Positions 32,586-45,700 of a stretch of 64,000 bases of DNA are shown here, piece by piece. Position 1 is the stretch's first letter. Each line of letters opens with the position of its first letter. Position numbers and translations under genes: made by a program. Under the pieces are notes generated by a model. That model was not told the DNA's origin, did not search any database, and saw only the letters and a program-made list of their open reading frames with translations. This DNA is from Mixophyes australis (lineage: Eukaryota; Chordata; Amphibia; Anura; Limnodynastidae). The stretch spans positions 60,330,919 through 60,394,918 of the forward strand of contig JAVHZZ010000011.1 of assembly GCA_036250195.1 (NCBI GenBank). Reading direction: 5' to 3'.

Positions 32586-33772
32586 TTGGAACAGTCAAAC
32601 ATGTGGTCAGGGGGTCACTGTGTGATAGACTTCCCTTGGGGTACTGGGGCTATGGCGGCTTCTCGTGCGGCCTGGTCTACCAGTCTATTTCCCTTAGCTT
32701 CGGGGGTTTTGTCTCTGTGTGTGTCTTCACCTCCATTACTGACAGTTTGGAGGCAGCTGGAATGCGGTGAACAGTGCCCTGGTATGTTCAGCATGTTGAC
32801 TGGTTTGCTTGCTGAACCCATAAAGTCCCTACTTTCTATATAGGGCCATAATCATGTGCAATTCCAAACGCATAACTTGAATCAGTGTAAATATTTACTC
32901 TTTGTCCTTTTGCATATATGCATGCAAGTGTCAGGACCTTTAATTCAGCTTCTTGCGCTGACATGTGACTCGGTAGAGTTTGTTGAAACACTATTTCTGT
33001 GTGTGTGGTTATAGCACACCCCTTATAAGAAACAACATCTATGTGGTAGCGTAAAATGTCTGCATTTGGTAGCGGTGTATCTTTAATATTCAGATAAAAC
33101 CAAAGATCCTTGTCTCATTAGTTCTACACAATCATATTCAGAAAAATTTTGTGTTTGCATTTTTTTCTTCCTGTTCAAGCTGGGATGGGATTCCCCCTAA
33201 ATCCCTAGGGGAACCCCAATATATACAGGTACTTCTTCCATCTTATGAAACTTGCTGCAATAAGGCAAAATTATGCACCGCTTAAGTGTAACGTTACAGA
33301 GAGTTAGCAGTGGTACTTCATATTTGGTAAGTCTGGCTGCTGAGAAGTGTACGGCATGTGGCACTATTAGGGTTACTGGGTGCCCTAGCACAATATCTGT
33401 ACTTTGGCCAATGCAGCCACTGCTTTAATACATGTAGGTGCTGCTCGTATGACTGGGTCTAATTGTGCAGAGTAGTATGCAAGTGACCTTAGCTTGCGAC
33501 CATGTATCTGTGTCAGTACTCCTTCTGCATGTGCACTTACTTTATAACAAAATAATGTGAAAGGCTTGTCATAATCTGGCAAATTCAGTGCTGGCGCTGA
33601 AGTTACTTTAGCTTAAAATTGATTAAACATTTGGTTCTGCTCAGAGGAGAGTGTAAATGGCTTGCTATCATCCAGAAGTGCTAATGCAGGAGCACAGATA
33701 ATAGCTCATAAAGTCTTAAGGCTTTTTCATTTATGTACAAACATTGAATTCCCATCAAAGCATTACCATACC
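32586..33772 (-). pseudogene. Old ERV pol: RT end and RNase H remnant
   Basis: Minus strand. An RT end/connection region (SSEQNQMFNQF, then LPDYDKPFTLFC and YYSAQLDPV, 33640-33420), a following region LGHPVTLIVPHAV and LSAARLTKYEV-like (33390-33280), and the end of RNase H (KTPEAKGNRLVDQAARE, about 32690). Stops and frame changes separate them. It is the upstream half of the integrase remnant at 20280-21357; elements B and A lie between. Sequence at 33680-33772 is no longer recognisable as pol, and element D follows. Confidence 0.75.
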
Positions 33773-34118
33773 TGTCACACTTCTGGTATTACAAACGGAA
33801 CCCAATAGCCAGGTAGTTCTGTAGTAAACAGGATTTATTTTGATATAGAAATAAATCTTAAATGTCCAGCAAGCAAGTCCAAAGTATCAACAAGATAAAT
33901 ATCTTGTAGAGGTTTCAAGTGATTGTATTCCAAATCACAAGGGAGCAAGGTTCTGTGGAAGCATCTGGTTCAGATACAAACACAATACTAGAGCAAAGGC
34001 TGCATAACAGGAAGTGCCTTTTCTAGGCCCAAACAGGAAATGAGATCCAAGATGGAATCTTCATAAGGCAATCACGGCCATCTTGAATGAGGGCAAATCT
34101 AAGGGCAAGAACATAACA
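33773..34118 (-). repeat. Element D 3' LTR
   Basis: 346 bp. The minus-strand polypurine tract GAGAAGGGGGCATCC adjoins it at 34119-34133. Confidence 0.88.
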
Positions 34119-34133
34119 GGATGCCCCCTTCTC

Positions 34134-35640
34134 AACGACGTCCTCCGGACGACTTAGGACCAGGCTTCCCAGGATGCTGTTGATGAAATGCTTTTACCAA
34201 AAGTGGGGCATGAACATCCTTTGCAGATTGCCAAGAGTCATCTTCTGGCCCATATCCCTGCCAACGTAGCAGATACTGTAATTAGTTTTGAAACATACGA
34301 GAATCCAGGATCTTTTCGACTATAAAGTCCTCATGCTCATCAACTTGAATTGGCTCTGGAGGAGGCAAAGAGCGACCAGGAAATGGATTCTTAACTGAAG
34401 GTTTTAGTAATGAAAAACAGGATGTACCTTCATGGAATCAGGAAGATCCAATCGAAAAGCCACTGAACTAATCTGTGCAATGATCTTATATGGACCAATA
34501 AACTTACTTCCCAACTTAGAAGATGGTACCTTCATCCTTAAATGTCTAGTTGACAACCATACTTCCTCACCGATATTAAAATTTGGAACAGCCCTTCGTG
34601 ATCTGTCAGCATCACGTTTATATCTTTCTTGAGCAGTTTTCAATGTCTCCTTCAATAAGTCAAGATTACTTTGCATAAGAATCAGTCTATCTTCCACAGC
34701 AGGAATTGGAGAGTCACAAGGTAGATTGGGACATATATTTGGATGATATCCAATATTAGCATAGAAAGGGCTAAATCTTGTAGACGAATGCTGAGAATTA
34801 TTGTATGCAAACTCAGCAATGGGGAGGATATCAACCCAATCATCTTGTAGGTGACAAATATAACATCTGAGGTATTGCTCAAGTGTTTGGTTTGTTCGCT
34901 CCGTTTGTACGTTTGACTGTGGATGAAATGCAGTGGACAAGTTCACCAAAATGCCAAGGGATCTGCAAAACTGTTTCCAAAATCGTGATGTGAATTGAAC
35001 GCCTCGGTCTGACACCACATCATTAGGAACGCCATGCAAACGAAAAACGTATTTTATGAGTAAGTCAGCTGTTTCTTTTGCTGTAGGGTATAAAGTGAGC
35101 CATCTTTGTCAGTCTGTCAATTATCACAAAGATAGTGATCATATTCTTAGATCTCGGAAGTTCTACAATACAGTCCATGGAAATGGAATCCCATGGACGT
35201 GTAGGTATTGGCAAAGGTTGTAGTAGTCCAAAAGGAGAAGCACGAGGAGTCTTAAATCTGGCACACGTTGTACAAGAGGATACATATTTTGCTACATCTT
35301 CCTTATAGTTGGGCCACCAGAATGAACGGCTTAACAGTTCTTGAGTTTCCTGAAGTCCTTTATGGTCTGCTAATTTAGTGTCATGGAATAGTTGCATGAC
35401 CTTTAACCGTGCTTTTTCTGGAACGTATAGTTGATGTGCCATATGCCAGACTCTGTTGTCATAAGTTAATTTAACATTTTTTGGAGGGTTCATGAGGGTA
35501 GAATCTGTATCATATCCTTTCTTTATCTCTGTTAATAACTCACTTGTACAAATAACCCCCAAAAAATTTGAATTAGGAATTATTGTTTGAACATGCTCTA
35601 CCTGTTGAGGATTTTCCATATAGGCTCTTGAAAGAGCGTC
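34134..35640 (-). pseudogene. Element D integrase and chromodomain, broken
   Basis: Integrase zinc region (HDTKLADHKGLQETQ then CTTCARFK), catalytic MDCIVELP, VSDRGVQF and TERTNQTLEQ, with all three acidic residues present. A frame change near 35065 separates the first Asp from the rest. The GPY-like segment KFIGPYKIIAQ is followed, after a stop at 34404, by a chromodomain (FIVEKILDSRMFQN, then [15 protein letters not shown]) with an internal TAA. Confidence 0.85.
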
Positions 35641-36416
35641 AGCTTTTCCATTCTTTGATCCAGGTCTATAGGAAATGAGGAAATCAAAATGGCTTCAAAA
35701 GAGAGCCCATCGAGCTTGTCAGGGAGATAATCTTTTTGCTGATTTAAGGAATTCCAAATTCCGATGATCGGTGAGGACTATTACTTGATGCTTTGCACCT
35801 TCTAAAAGATGCCTCCATTCCGAAAAAGCAGCTATAATGGCAAGAAGTTCTTTATTTCCCACATTATAGTTTCTTTCAGGAGCAGTCATTTGCCTTGAAT
35901 AAAAAGCACAGGGGTGAAGTAACATTTTTTCTCCTACTCTTTGTGAAATTACTGCTCCTATAGCTGAATCTGATGCATTAGTTTCCAAAACAAATGGGAG
36001 CGTAGGATCCGGATGAATTAATATAGGAGCTGATGTGAACTTTGTTTTTAAAATGGAAAAAGCTTTATTAGCTGCTGGTGACCACTGAAAAGAGGAAACC
36101 TTTTTTGTGAGCTGAGTAATGGGGCCAGCAATTCCAGAAAAGTTCTTTATAAAGCGTTGATAGAAATTAGCAAAGCCCACAAATCGTTATACATCTTTGA
36201 CGTTTTTAGGTATGGGCCAATCTACCACAGCATGCACTTTACAGGGATCCATACACAGTCCTTGAGGGGATATAATGTAACCCAAAAAATTTATTTGAGT
36301 ACGATGGAATTCGCATTTCTCTAACTTGATGTATAATTGGTTTATATGTAGCCGTTGTAAAATAATTCGAACATGTTCTTAAAGTTCTTGTAAAGAATTA
36401 GAAAAGATAAGGATAT
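35641..36416 (-). pseudogene. Element D RT end and RNase H
   Basis: Starts at the element C junction with DILIFSNSLQE, the residues right after the RT active site, then [14 protein letters not shown]. RNase [16 protein letters not shown], where the first catalytic Asp of the usual VDAS block reads Asn, then TDHRNLEF. Stops occur near 36380 and 36186, and at the RNase H/integrase linker. Confidence 0.82.
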
Positions 36417-37036
36417 TGTAACGGATTTACTGGATTCACTACTAACCTTGATTAACGCTGGCTTACCTGAGGTGCGGAGTCTAATGATCTCCCGGGTATT
36501 CACCAAGAACCGCCGCAAGGCGGGATGGGCTTTGCTGCCAGGAGTCGCAGGTCGCGGTCCTCAGGTTTGCCCCAAGGTGTAGTACAGCAGAGCAGGAGCG
36601 AGATGAGAGTAGTCGGACGGGTCGGGTCGGTACACAGGCAGGCAATGCAGACAGAATCAGGAAGCGGTCTCGGAGTCAATCAAACCGGGTCGGTACATGG
36701 ATCACAAGAACAGAAGCGAGGTCAGCTAGCCGGGTCGGTACACAGAGGACAACAGAATCCAGAAGAGTGAACAAGCCGGGTCGGTACACTGGGAGTCAAT
36801 ACACACGAAGCAGGAACAAGGAAGGACACAGGAATCAGGAGCCAGGAACTGGTAAGTTGCTCTGACACTCTCCAAGTGTCAGAGCTAGGTTTTCATGCAG
36901 AGTCCCATTTGAATTCCCCGCCCTGGGTGATCATGTGACCGCCCTAGGTAGCGGTCACGTGATCGCTGAACCCAGAAGTGTGGCTTCCGGGTCCGACGGA
37001 GCAGCGGGGTAGCGTGGAAAGGTAAGTATCGTAAGA
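36417..37036 (-). repeat. Element C 3' LTR
   Basis: 620 bp. Four copies of CGGGTCGGTACA at irregular spacing; a perfect 11-bp hairpin GCTCTGACACT / AGTGTCAGAGC (36859-36885); and an imperfect 14-bp palindrome GATCATGTGACCGC / GCGGTCACGTGATC (36929-36964) containing CACGTG. Confidence 0.9.
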
Positions 37037-37069
37037 GTACCCCCTACCTTAAAGGTGGACTCCGAACAC

Positions 37070-38662
37070 CTATACAGGTTTACAGGGGAATCTTTTATGA
37101 AAGAGTTTGAGTAGACGGGGTGCATGAAGGTCGACTGCTCTTACCCAGGAGCGTTCCTCGGGACCGTAACCTTTCCAGTCTACTAGGAATTGTACACCAC
37201 CTCTGTTTTTACGAGAGTCCAAGATTTGTTTCACTTCATATTCACCCTGATTCTTAATAATAACAGGGGGAGGAGCCCTAGGAGGGGTGGAAAACTTGTT
37301 GGTAACCACTGGTTTCAGCAATGATACATGAAAAACATCTGGGATACGTAGAGAACATGGTAAGCTTAATCTGAACGCTACTGGATTGATGATCTCTGAG
37401 ATGGAAAATGGACCAATGAACCTGGGAGCAAATTTCTTTCTGGGAACCCTTAACCGAATGTTCTGTGTAGATAGCCAAACTTTATCCCCGATAGAGAGAT
37501 TAGGGCCGGCTCCTCTCCTTTTATCATAAGACTCCTTAGAACGAGAGATGGCTTTTCTGAGACTTGATTTGGTTTGTTCCCAGATATGTGCGAAGTTACG
37601 AAATAATACGTCCACTGCTGGGACTTCAGAAGCAGTAATTTGGGAAAAGGTGGGTAATCTAGGATGACAGCCATAGAGAACGAAAAAAGGAGAATTAGAG
37701 AGAGCCTCATGGAAATGGTTATTATGGGCAAACTCAGCCCATGGAAGGAGGTCCACCCAGTTGTCTTGATTGGCAGATATGAATATTCTTAAAAATTTCT
37801 CCAACTCCTGGTTGGTTCTCTCTGTGAGACCGTTAGACTGGGGGTGATATGCAGAGGAAAAATCAAGCTTGATCCCAGATTTATGACAAAAGGATCTCCA
37901 GAATTTGGATATAAACTGAGATCCTCGATCGGAGACAATGTGATAAGGACAACCATGAAGGCGGAATATCTCTTTGATGAAAATATCAGCCAACGAGGAG
38001 GAGGATGGAAGACCTTTCAATGGAATGAAGTGAGCAGTTTTCGAAAAGCGGTCTGTGACCACTGGGACCACAGTACAAGACTTGGAGGGAGGTAGGTCAG
38101 TGATAAAATCCATGGAGATTTGTGACCATGGGTATTTAGGAACTGGTAATGGAAGTAGATGACCATAAGGCCTCCTCCTGGGGGTTTTGTGTTGGGCACA
38201 TATGGAACATGAAGACACAAACTTCCTTACATCTTCCCGTATGGAAGGCCACCAGTAATTGCGAGATAACAGGGCCCAAGTCTTGCGGATGCCAGCATGA
38301 CCCGAGATGAGGGAACGATGAGCCCATCGTAGAAGTTTGATGCGAAGAGGTGCAGAAATGAAGGTTTTGCCTGGAGGACAGCTTTTCTTGATATCGGTTG
38401 CTGCCAATATTCGACTAGGGTCCAGAATAAATTTATTATCCTCCAAGGGTTCCGAGTCAGCAGGATCAAATGAGCGAGATAGAGCATCTGCCTTGATATT
38501 TTTAGATCCAGAACGGAAGGAAATGTTGAAGTCAAATCGGGAGAAGAATAAGGACCATCTTGCTTGTCGAGGATTTAGGCAGCGTGCCGTACGTAGATAT
38601 AGCAAGTTCTTGTGATCAGTGTAGATGGTGATGGGGAACTGGGCTCCTTCTAGAAGATGCCA
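37070..38662 (-). pseudogene. Element C integrase and chromodomain
   Basis: A long open frame (511 codons from 38605) containing the end of RNase H (CLNPRQARWSLFFSRF), a zinc region HRSLISGHAGIRKT with CSICAQHK, catalytic MDFITDLP, VSDRGSQF and NGLTERTNQELEKF, KFAPRFIGPF, and a chromodomain (EVKQILDSRKNRGGVQFLVDWKGYGPEERSW). The integrase and chromodomain look intact. The frame is cut off from RT only by the TAG at 38663-38665. Confidence 0.88.
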
Positions 38663-39996
38663 CTATTCAAAAAGAGCCAATTTGATGGCCAGGAGCTCCT
38701 TATCCCCGATACCGTAGTTCTTCTCAGCAGGAAGAAGACGACGGGAAAAGAATCCGCATGGATGGAGTTTTCCGGTAGTGTCTCGTTGAGAAAGAACTGT
38801 TCCTGTACCTACGGAGGATGCGTCCACCTCTAGAATGAATGGGCGGGAACAGTCAGGTTGCTGGAGGATGGGTGCTGAGGAAAAGAAGGATTTTAAGGTA
38901 GCAAAGGCTTGGATGGCCTCTCCAGACCATATTTTGGCATTCGCAGACTTACGGGTTAAGGCAGTGATGGGAGCCACCAAGGTAGAGTATCCTTTAATGA
39001 ACTGGCGGTAGTAATTGTAGAATCCCAGGAACCGCTGTGTAGCCTTAAGGCCCGAGGGTTGAGGCCAATCCAGTATGGCTTTTAACTTGGTAGGATCCAT
39101 TTGCAATCCAGTGCCAGAGATGATATAGCCTAAGAAGGGAACTTGCCTTTGTTCAAAGATGCACTTCTCTAATTTACAATATAGATAATTCTTTCTAATG
39201 CGGGACAGAACCTCCAAGACATGTTTGCGATGTGATACTAAGTCTTGGGAAAAGATGAGGATATCATCCAAGTAGATGACCACACATTGATATAATAGGT
39301 CTTGAAAGAGTTCATTCATGAAGCCTTGAAAAACAGCCGGGGCATTGCATAACCCAAACGGCATGACCAAGTATTCAAAGTGACCGTCCCGGGTGTTGAA
39401 GGCGGTCTTCCACTCATCTCCATCCTTAATACGCACCAGGTTATAGGCCCCTCTGAGGTCCAATTTAGAAAAGATGGTAGCCCCCTTTATCCGATCAAAT
39501 AATTCTGAGATTAATGGTAAAGGGTACCGATTTTTTACGGTGATGGCATTAAGGCCTCGATAGTCAATACAAGGGCGGAGGCGCCCGTCCTTCTTTTTTT
39601 ACGAAGAAAAAGCCTGCCCCAGCAGGAGAAGAGGATTTCCGGATAAAGCCTTTTCTGAGATTGTCTAGGACATAATCCTCCATGGCCTTAGATTCGGGAA
39701 CGGAAAGTGGATAAACTCTGCCTCGGGGTACTGGTTTGCCAGGAATAAGATCTATATTACAGTCCCAAATTCTATGTGGAGGGAGTTTCGTGGCCTCTTG
39801 TTCACAAAAGACATCTGAAAAGGTTTGGTAGGGTTCAGGAAGCAGTGCCAAGGGTACCCTCCTGTGGCATTTGGGACCCTCCTTGGGAACTACTTTTGAT
39901 AGACAATGATTAAAGCAATGTTGTCCCCAGGATAAGATATGACCGGACTGCCAATCCACGTTAGGAGAATGGAGACGGAGCCACGGAATTCCAAGG
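38663..39996 (-). pseudogene. Element C RT and RNase H, two breaks
   Basis: From the ERV junction: NVDWQSGHILSWG, the linker, KGFIRKSSSPAGAGFFFVKK. A frame change at the A run near 39594-39601 follows, then [23 protein letters not shown] and YLDDILIFSQ, and RNase H EVDASSVGTGTVL. A TAG at 38663-38665 (LALFE then WHLLEG) ends the frame. Catalytic residues are present. Confidence 0.88.
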
Positions 39997-40834
39997 TGTT
40001 ATGTGCGTATCGTCGCTAACCAATAACGATTGTTGAACCTCGATTTGTGTTTCCAAAGCACAAAGATTTATTCGCAATAAGTGGAAAAATATGCTCAAGC
40101 GAAGTAATAGTAAATACAGCCGTTACTTATCGCAGGCGCTCTGGATCCAGTGCAGTCATTCAATCCTGAAGTCTGGGGACAAGATGTCTGCACTCTGGAT
40201 CACAAGCTGCTGCTTATATACACAATCAAATACAGTAATACAATGAAGATGGTATGGCTTGCATCTATTGGTCCGGGTCTCAGGAATGTCCAATGGGTCG
40301 TCAATCATTGGCTGGTTCATCCTAAGGAATCCAAAGGAGGGGGTCATCTCTGCAGGGGGTATGCTCTGCTCTTCCCGCCAGGATTCCTTAGTCTTAAATA
40401 GTTCATAATTCCCTATCATTCATAACTTGCGTATGCACTCTGCGATTCCCTCGCAGAGTGAACCAAACAGTAGGATATGTAACAAGGTTCATTATGATAC
40501 CACTCATGATGTTATTCCTTTAACCCGTTCCGTGTATTTCACTAATATGCATGTAACTCTGATATAACATATAAATACTACTATATTTCGACATAACTGA
40601 CTATGTGTTGCAACTACCATTAATGTGTACTATTTTATAAGTATGCGTGTTTGTGCGAATGTATGGTAAAAGACCAATTACTGTTGCTGCCACGTGTAGT
40701 GGATGCGTACGCCCTTTCACGCCGTAGCGTGCCCTTGTACGTCGATGCGTACCGTACGCATCTTTTCAAACAAAGACAACCAAGTTTGCTAGACTTTAAT
40801 TGAAATGACTTTATCCAATTTACTGACTTCGACA
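39997..40834 (-). repeat. ERV 3' LTR
   Basis: 838 bp, TGTTATGTGCG to GACTTCGACA on the plus strand. On the minus strand a TATATAAG box lies at about 40221-40213 and the polyadenylation signal AATAAA at 40072-40067, giving a normal U3-R-U5 order. The purine tract AAAGGGTGGAAC adjoins it at 40835-40846. Confidence 0.92.
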
Positions 40835-40863
40835 GTTCCACCCTTTGATAGTGTAATAAACTA

Positions 40864-42698
40864 TCACCCAATCACCGTTTCAAGTTCAGGATTGTACAAT
40901 ACTTCTCCACAGACCATGATCTCGGTATCTGGTACCACCCTTTCAGTCTCTTTCTCAGTGTTACTCCCATGAGACCGTTTTCCACACTTCAACACAGTAG
41001 GAACACATTTGACAACTAAACCAATTGCTAAGATGACACCCAGTATAAGGAGAAGGAGCATACCTACACTCGCAATCATTTCCTGTACCCACTCCCCCAG
41101 ACCGGAGAACCATTTTGCTGGGTTCAACCATGAGAACCAACCCGCCACCTTTTCCCCGACCTCATATAACGAAGAATTATGGCTCTTTCGAAATTCCCAT
41201 TTCAGCTGCAAAATTTCATCCATCTTCCGGTCTATAACCTCTTTAGGGTCTATCGTATTATTAGTAATGTACGTGCAACATTTGACACCGAAATGGGTGG
41301 CCAGTGTCACACAGTACCACCAGTAATAGAGGTGAGATAATTTAGTACCAGTCTATGTTGCACCAACTCCTTCTTGTACGCTTGTAGCTCCCTTCCAGTA
41401 TACCTGAAAGTGTCATCATACATCTCGGTGATATTATCTATTAATTTAGCTGGGTCTTGGATATATTTAAAGTTTAATGTTCCCCGAGCGGTCCTGGTGA
41501 GATCTAGAGCAACCATAACTTGGAAACCAGCAGTTTCACTAGTCAATTTTGTAGCTATGGGTTCCTCACCAGGAATCATATTTCTCTTGCCACGGTGTTC
41601 ATACTGTGTGTGTATGTATGGTGGTGATGTAGTCTTGTGAATATCTACCATTTCTTCATGAGTAATAGTCATGATTTCAGGAACCAGTTTAGCTAAGAAA
41701 CACAAGCCCTTGGAACTCGGAGTCACCCAGGAATAAGCTTTTCTTCCACAAACAAAATACACATCCTCAGGGAGAACATAAGGGACGGTATGCCCATGAA
41801 TTATGTCACACAGAGTTTTGATAAAACTACCCATGCCTAGTGTCTCCATCTGCTCTAGACATGTGTCGGCATTAATGACATTTTCACATTTATCTGTAGA
41901 GACTTTTCCAATGGATACCTTATGTTTGGTTATACGCCCTAACTTGTGACTTCCATCAGCATTCCTGCCTAGTAGTGACCTTGTGAGTCTCTCTCTAAAA
42001 TGAGTGTGGCGAGCCATTGTCTGATCTGATAGGTCAGCCTCCCAATTCTCCAGGCGCTTTGCATGAGATATGTTTAGGCACAGCAAAGATCTGCCTATGG
42101 AGTATTGTCGAAGCGTCAGACTAGGGGACCTAGTGTTATTGTACCTCCCTTCTATGGGCCTCCCACCCCTTAATTCGAGTACTTCGGATATGTTAAGAGG
42201 GAATGGCACTAGTCCTATGTTATGCTGCCCTTGAGGCACGTGAGAGCACACCCAACACTCGGTTTGGTTTAGCACCTTACCCACCAGGGAGTGATAATCC
42301 TCAAAAGGATGCCCGCCTATATTCAGAGTACTGGGGGACTGGCATCGTTGGATGCATCTCTCGTCAACTAGGGAGTTGCAGAACTTGCAGATACAATACT
42401 CATCAGACAATAGCCCCTCACACTGCCTCCGAGTTCCTGAGCTAGCAGACCTTTTCATAACCCCTGGACCAAGTTTGATAATGGGCTGCTCAGGATATTC
42501 TATTAACTTTTCTTCGGCCTCTATTTCATCCATATCACTCCCAGAACTCTCCTCCGTCCTCCACCCTCCTTCACAAAAATAGAATGTCCTAGAAAAAGTA
42601 AAAACAAGGAAAATCCTGGAACAAAAGAAAAACAAAAACCGCCACTCCATCGCTGGAAAGATAGTTCTGAGGCAACGTCTCTGGTTCAGGTGTCTCAA
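40864..42698 (-). pseudogene. env: ERV env, two frames
   Basis: 463 codons from 42698 to 41307, then 148 codons in another frame to 40864. A hydrophobic signal-like segment lies near residues 18-45. The surface part has the CWVC motif and several N-glycosylation sites. A basic furin-like site RGKR precedes the putative TM subunit. TM shows the helix end KELVQHRLVLNYL with GG. In the second frame come the paired CC, a membrane-proximal Trp-rich segment and one membrane span (LLLLILGVILAIGLVV), then a cytoplasmic tail. Env would be made from spliced RNA and mediate entry. The frame break near 41310 separates the TM ectodomain from the span, so this copy as read encodes no complete Env. Confidence 0.85.
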
Positions 42699-42707
42699 CT
42701 GCAGGCT

Positions 42708-45700
42708 TTAGGTCTCCCAGAACAGGCTCACAAGTGACAGCTCTATGTCGTCGGTCTGAGTCTTGTCTTGTGCTTTCTCCGGATTATGGACTCTCCTGCA
42801 GTGGGTGGAATGGACCCAAGTGTCTCTCTCTGCAACCTTCAGTGATGTAGTACTGGTCAGCAGCACTTGGTACGGGCCTTCCCAACGGTCTGTTAAACAA
42901 CCTGAACGTAAGAAATTGCGGATCATAACATAGTCTCCAGGTTCAACATCATGACAGTTCGTTTCTGGCATACCAGGTGACAGCATTTTTAGTTTTTGTT
43001 GTTGTTGTTTCAGCTGTCTACTCATTCTTATAAGATATTGTACAGTCACTTCATTATTACACCTTAAGTCGTCTTGTGGACTCACGATCAAATGAGGTTG
43101 TCGTCCGAACAGTATCTCAAAGGGGGACAGATTAAGAGGAGGTCTAGGAGTGGTTCGAATGCTGTGGAGGACCAACGGCAAAGCCTCAGGCCATGCCAAC
43201 CCAGTTTCAGCCATTATCTTACCTAGTTTGTTCTTGATAGTACCGTTTACTCTCTCCACCTTACCACTGGCTTGTGGTCGGTAAGGGGTGTGAAGTCTGC
43301 TACTGATTCCCATGAGTTTACACATATTTTGGAAGACATCACCAGTAAAATGGGTACCCCTATCACTTTCAATGATTCTAGGGATACCGAACCTACACAC
43401 AAAGTCTTGTACAATTTTCTTTGCAGTGAACACAGCAGTATTAGTGGCTGCCGGATATGCTTCTACCCAACCGGAAAACACATCAATACACACTAACACA
43501 TACTTTAGATTCCTGCACGGTGGTAATTGGATATAGTCAATTTGTATTACCTGAAAAGGTCCATCTGTAGGAGGGATGTGGGATGGCTCAGTTGGAATAG
43601 TTTTCCCAACATTTTTCCTCAAACAAATAAGACATGACATTGCTTTCTTACCAGCCTGAGAGGAAAATCCGGGAGCACACCAGTATGCTCTCACCAGTTT
43701 GCGCATACCTTCTTTACCCAGGTGAGTCAGGCCGTGTGCTGCTTCAGCCAGGCTTGGATAGTATGTTCGGGGAGCTACAGGCTTACCTTGTCCATCCCTC
43801 CAGAGTCCTGAGGACTCTTGACCACATCCCTTCGCCTTCCAGACCGCCTTTTCCTGCAGGGAACACAAATCTTGCATTTCAATTAATTTCTGCATGTCTA
43901 ATGTCTGAAAAACCATCATAGTCTCGGTCGATACAGTCATAGGTTGCCCTGCTGCCCATTTAGCAGCTTCGTCTGCCCTGTTGTTGCCCAATGACACTGG
44001 GTCTTCTTCAAAGGTATGGGCTTTGCACTTTATGACGGCTACTGTTCTGGGTAACTGTATCGCTGTCAGAAGTCCTTTTAGGTGTTGTGAGTGTGCCACT
44101 GGTGTACCTGCTGCTGTCGTAAAGTTTCTAAGACGCCAAAGGGCCCCAAAATCGTGCACTACCCCGAAGGCGTACCTAGAGTCAGTATATATATTGGCTG
44201 ATTTACCCTCTGCCAGTTCACACGCTCTCTTTAGTGCTACTAGTTCCGCCACCTGGGCTGAGTGAGGTGGACCAAGGGGTTCAGCTTCTACCACATCCTG
44301 ATCGTCTACAACAGCGTAACCAGTACATAGCTCTCCTGTCTCTGTCTGTCTATGGCAACTTCCGTCTGTATAAAACGTAAAATCTACATTTTCTAAGGGG
44401 GTGTCACGTATGTCGGGTCTTGCAGTAAAGGTCTGATTCAGGTGTTCCATACAGTCATGCGTGTCAGTATTCTTGCCTAACTCATCATCAACCAGGGTCT
44501 CCTCACCTCCCACCCTTTGTGTCTCTTGAGACACATACGGAAGGTATGTAGATGGATTTAGGGTGCTACATCGTTTGATGGTGATGTTTGAGGGTGCCAT
44601 CAGGGCTAGTTCCCACTTTGTGAATCTAGCTGAAGAAACATGTCTGGTTTGGGCTGAATTTAACAGAGCTGATACAGCATGGGGTGTATAGATGGTTGAA
44701 TTATGTCCTAATACTACATCCTCGCTCTTACTTACTAGAAGGGCTGTTGCTGCTACACTTCTGAGACATGTTGGGAGTGACCTTGCCACATTGTCTAATT
44801 GTGCACTGTAGTATGCTACCGGTCTGCTAGCGTCACCATGTTTCTGTGCGAGGACACCTGCTGCACAGCCATCAGCTTCTGTACAAAATAGCTCAAAAGG
44901 CTTTTCATAATCAGGTATTCCCAATGCAGGTGCTCTTTTCAGACTATCTTTAAGGTTAAAGAACGCTTGCTCTGACTCTTCTGTGTGTACGACACGTTCT
45001 GGTTTTGAGGAAGAGACTAGCTCCTGCAATGGTAATGCCAGAATAGAAAAACCTGGGATCCATGACCTACAGTATCCACACATCCCCAAGAAAGTACGAA
45101 TCTGCTTCTGGCTCTGTGGCAAGGTCATGTGTTGTATGGCCTCAATTCTGTCGGTTGTCAGGTGTCTTAGCCCCTTAGTGAGGCAGTGTCCTAAGTATTT
45201 GACCTTAGTCTGACATGGCTGTAATTTATCCTTTGCCACCTTATGCCCTGTTTGTGAAAGATGAAGCAACAACAATTTAGTATCATGTAAACATGACATA
45301 AAAGAATCAGAGCACAACAATAAATCGTCCACATATTGAATTAGAACAGACCCATTGTGGGGTTGAAAGGATTGCAAACAGTCATGTAAGGCTTGGGAGA
45401 AAATACTGGGGCTGTCAATGAACCCCTGGGGTAGTCTGGTCCATGTGTATTGCACTCCCCTGTAGGAGAATGCAAATAGGTATTGGCAGTCAGGGTGAAG
45501 AGGGACTGAGAAGAAAGCAGAACATAGATCAATGACAGTAAAATGACTGGCAGACGGTGGAATCTGCATGAGGATGACAGCTGGATTCGGCACTACGGGG
45601 AATTGGCGCTCAACAACTTTGTTAATTCCCCTTAAGTCCTGGACTAATCTATAGCTCCTCCCCCCACTCTTCTTCACAGGGAAAATGGGACTATTTGCTG

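Noticed and set aside
36525..36770. 81-codon ORF repeated at 51257-51502
   Set aside because: It is the repeated CGGGTCGGTACAC region of the element C LTR.
40150..40419. ORFs of 83-87 codons present in both ERV LTRs
   Set aside because: They are LTR sequence over the TATA/R region; duplication in both LTRs explains the apparent conservation.
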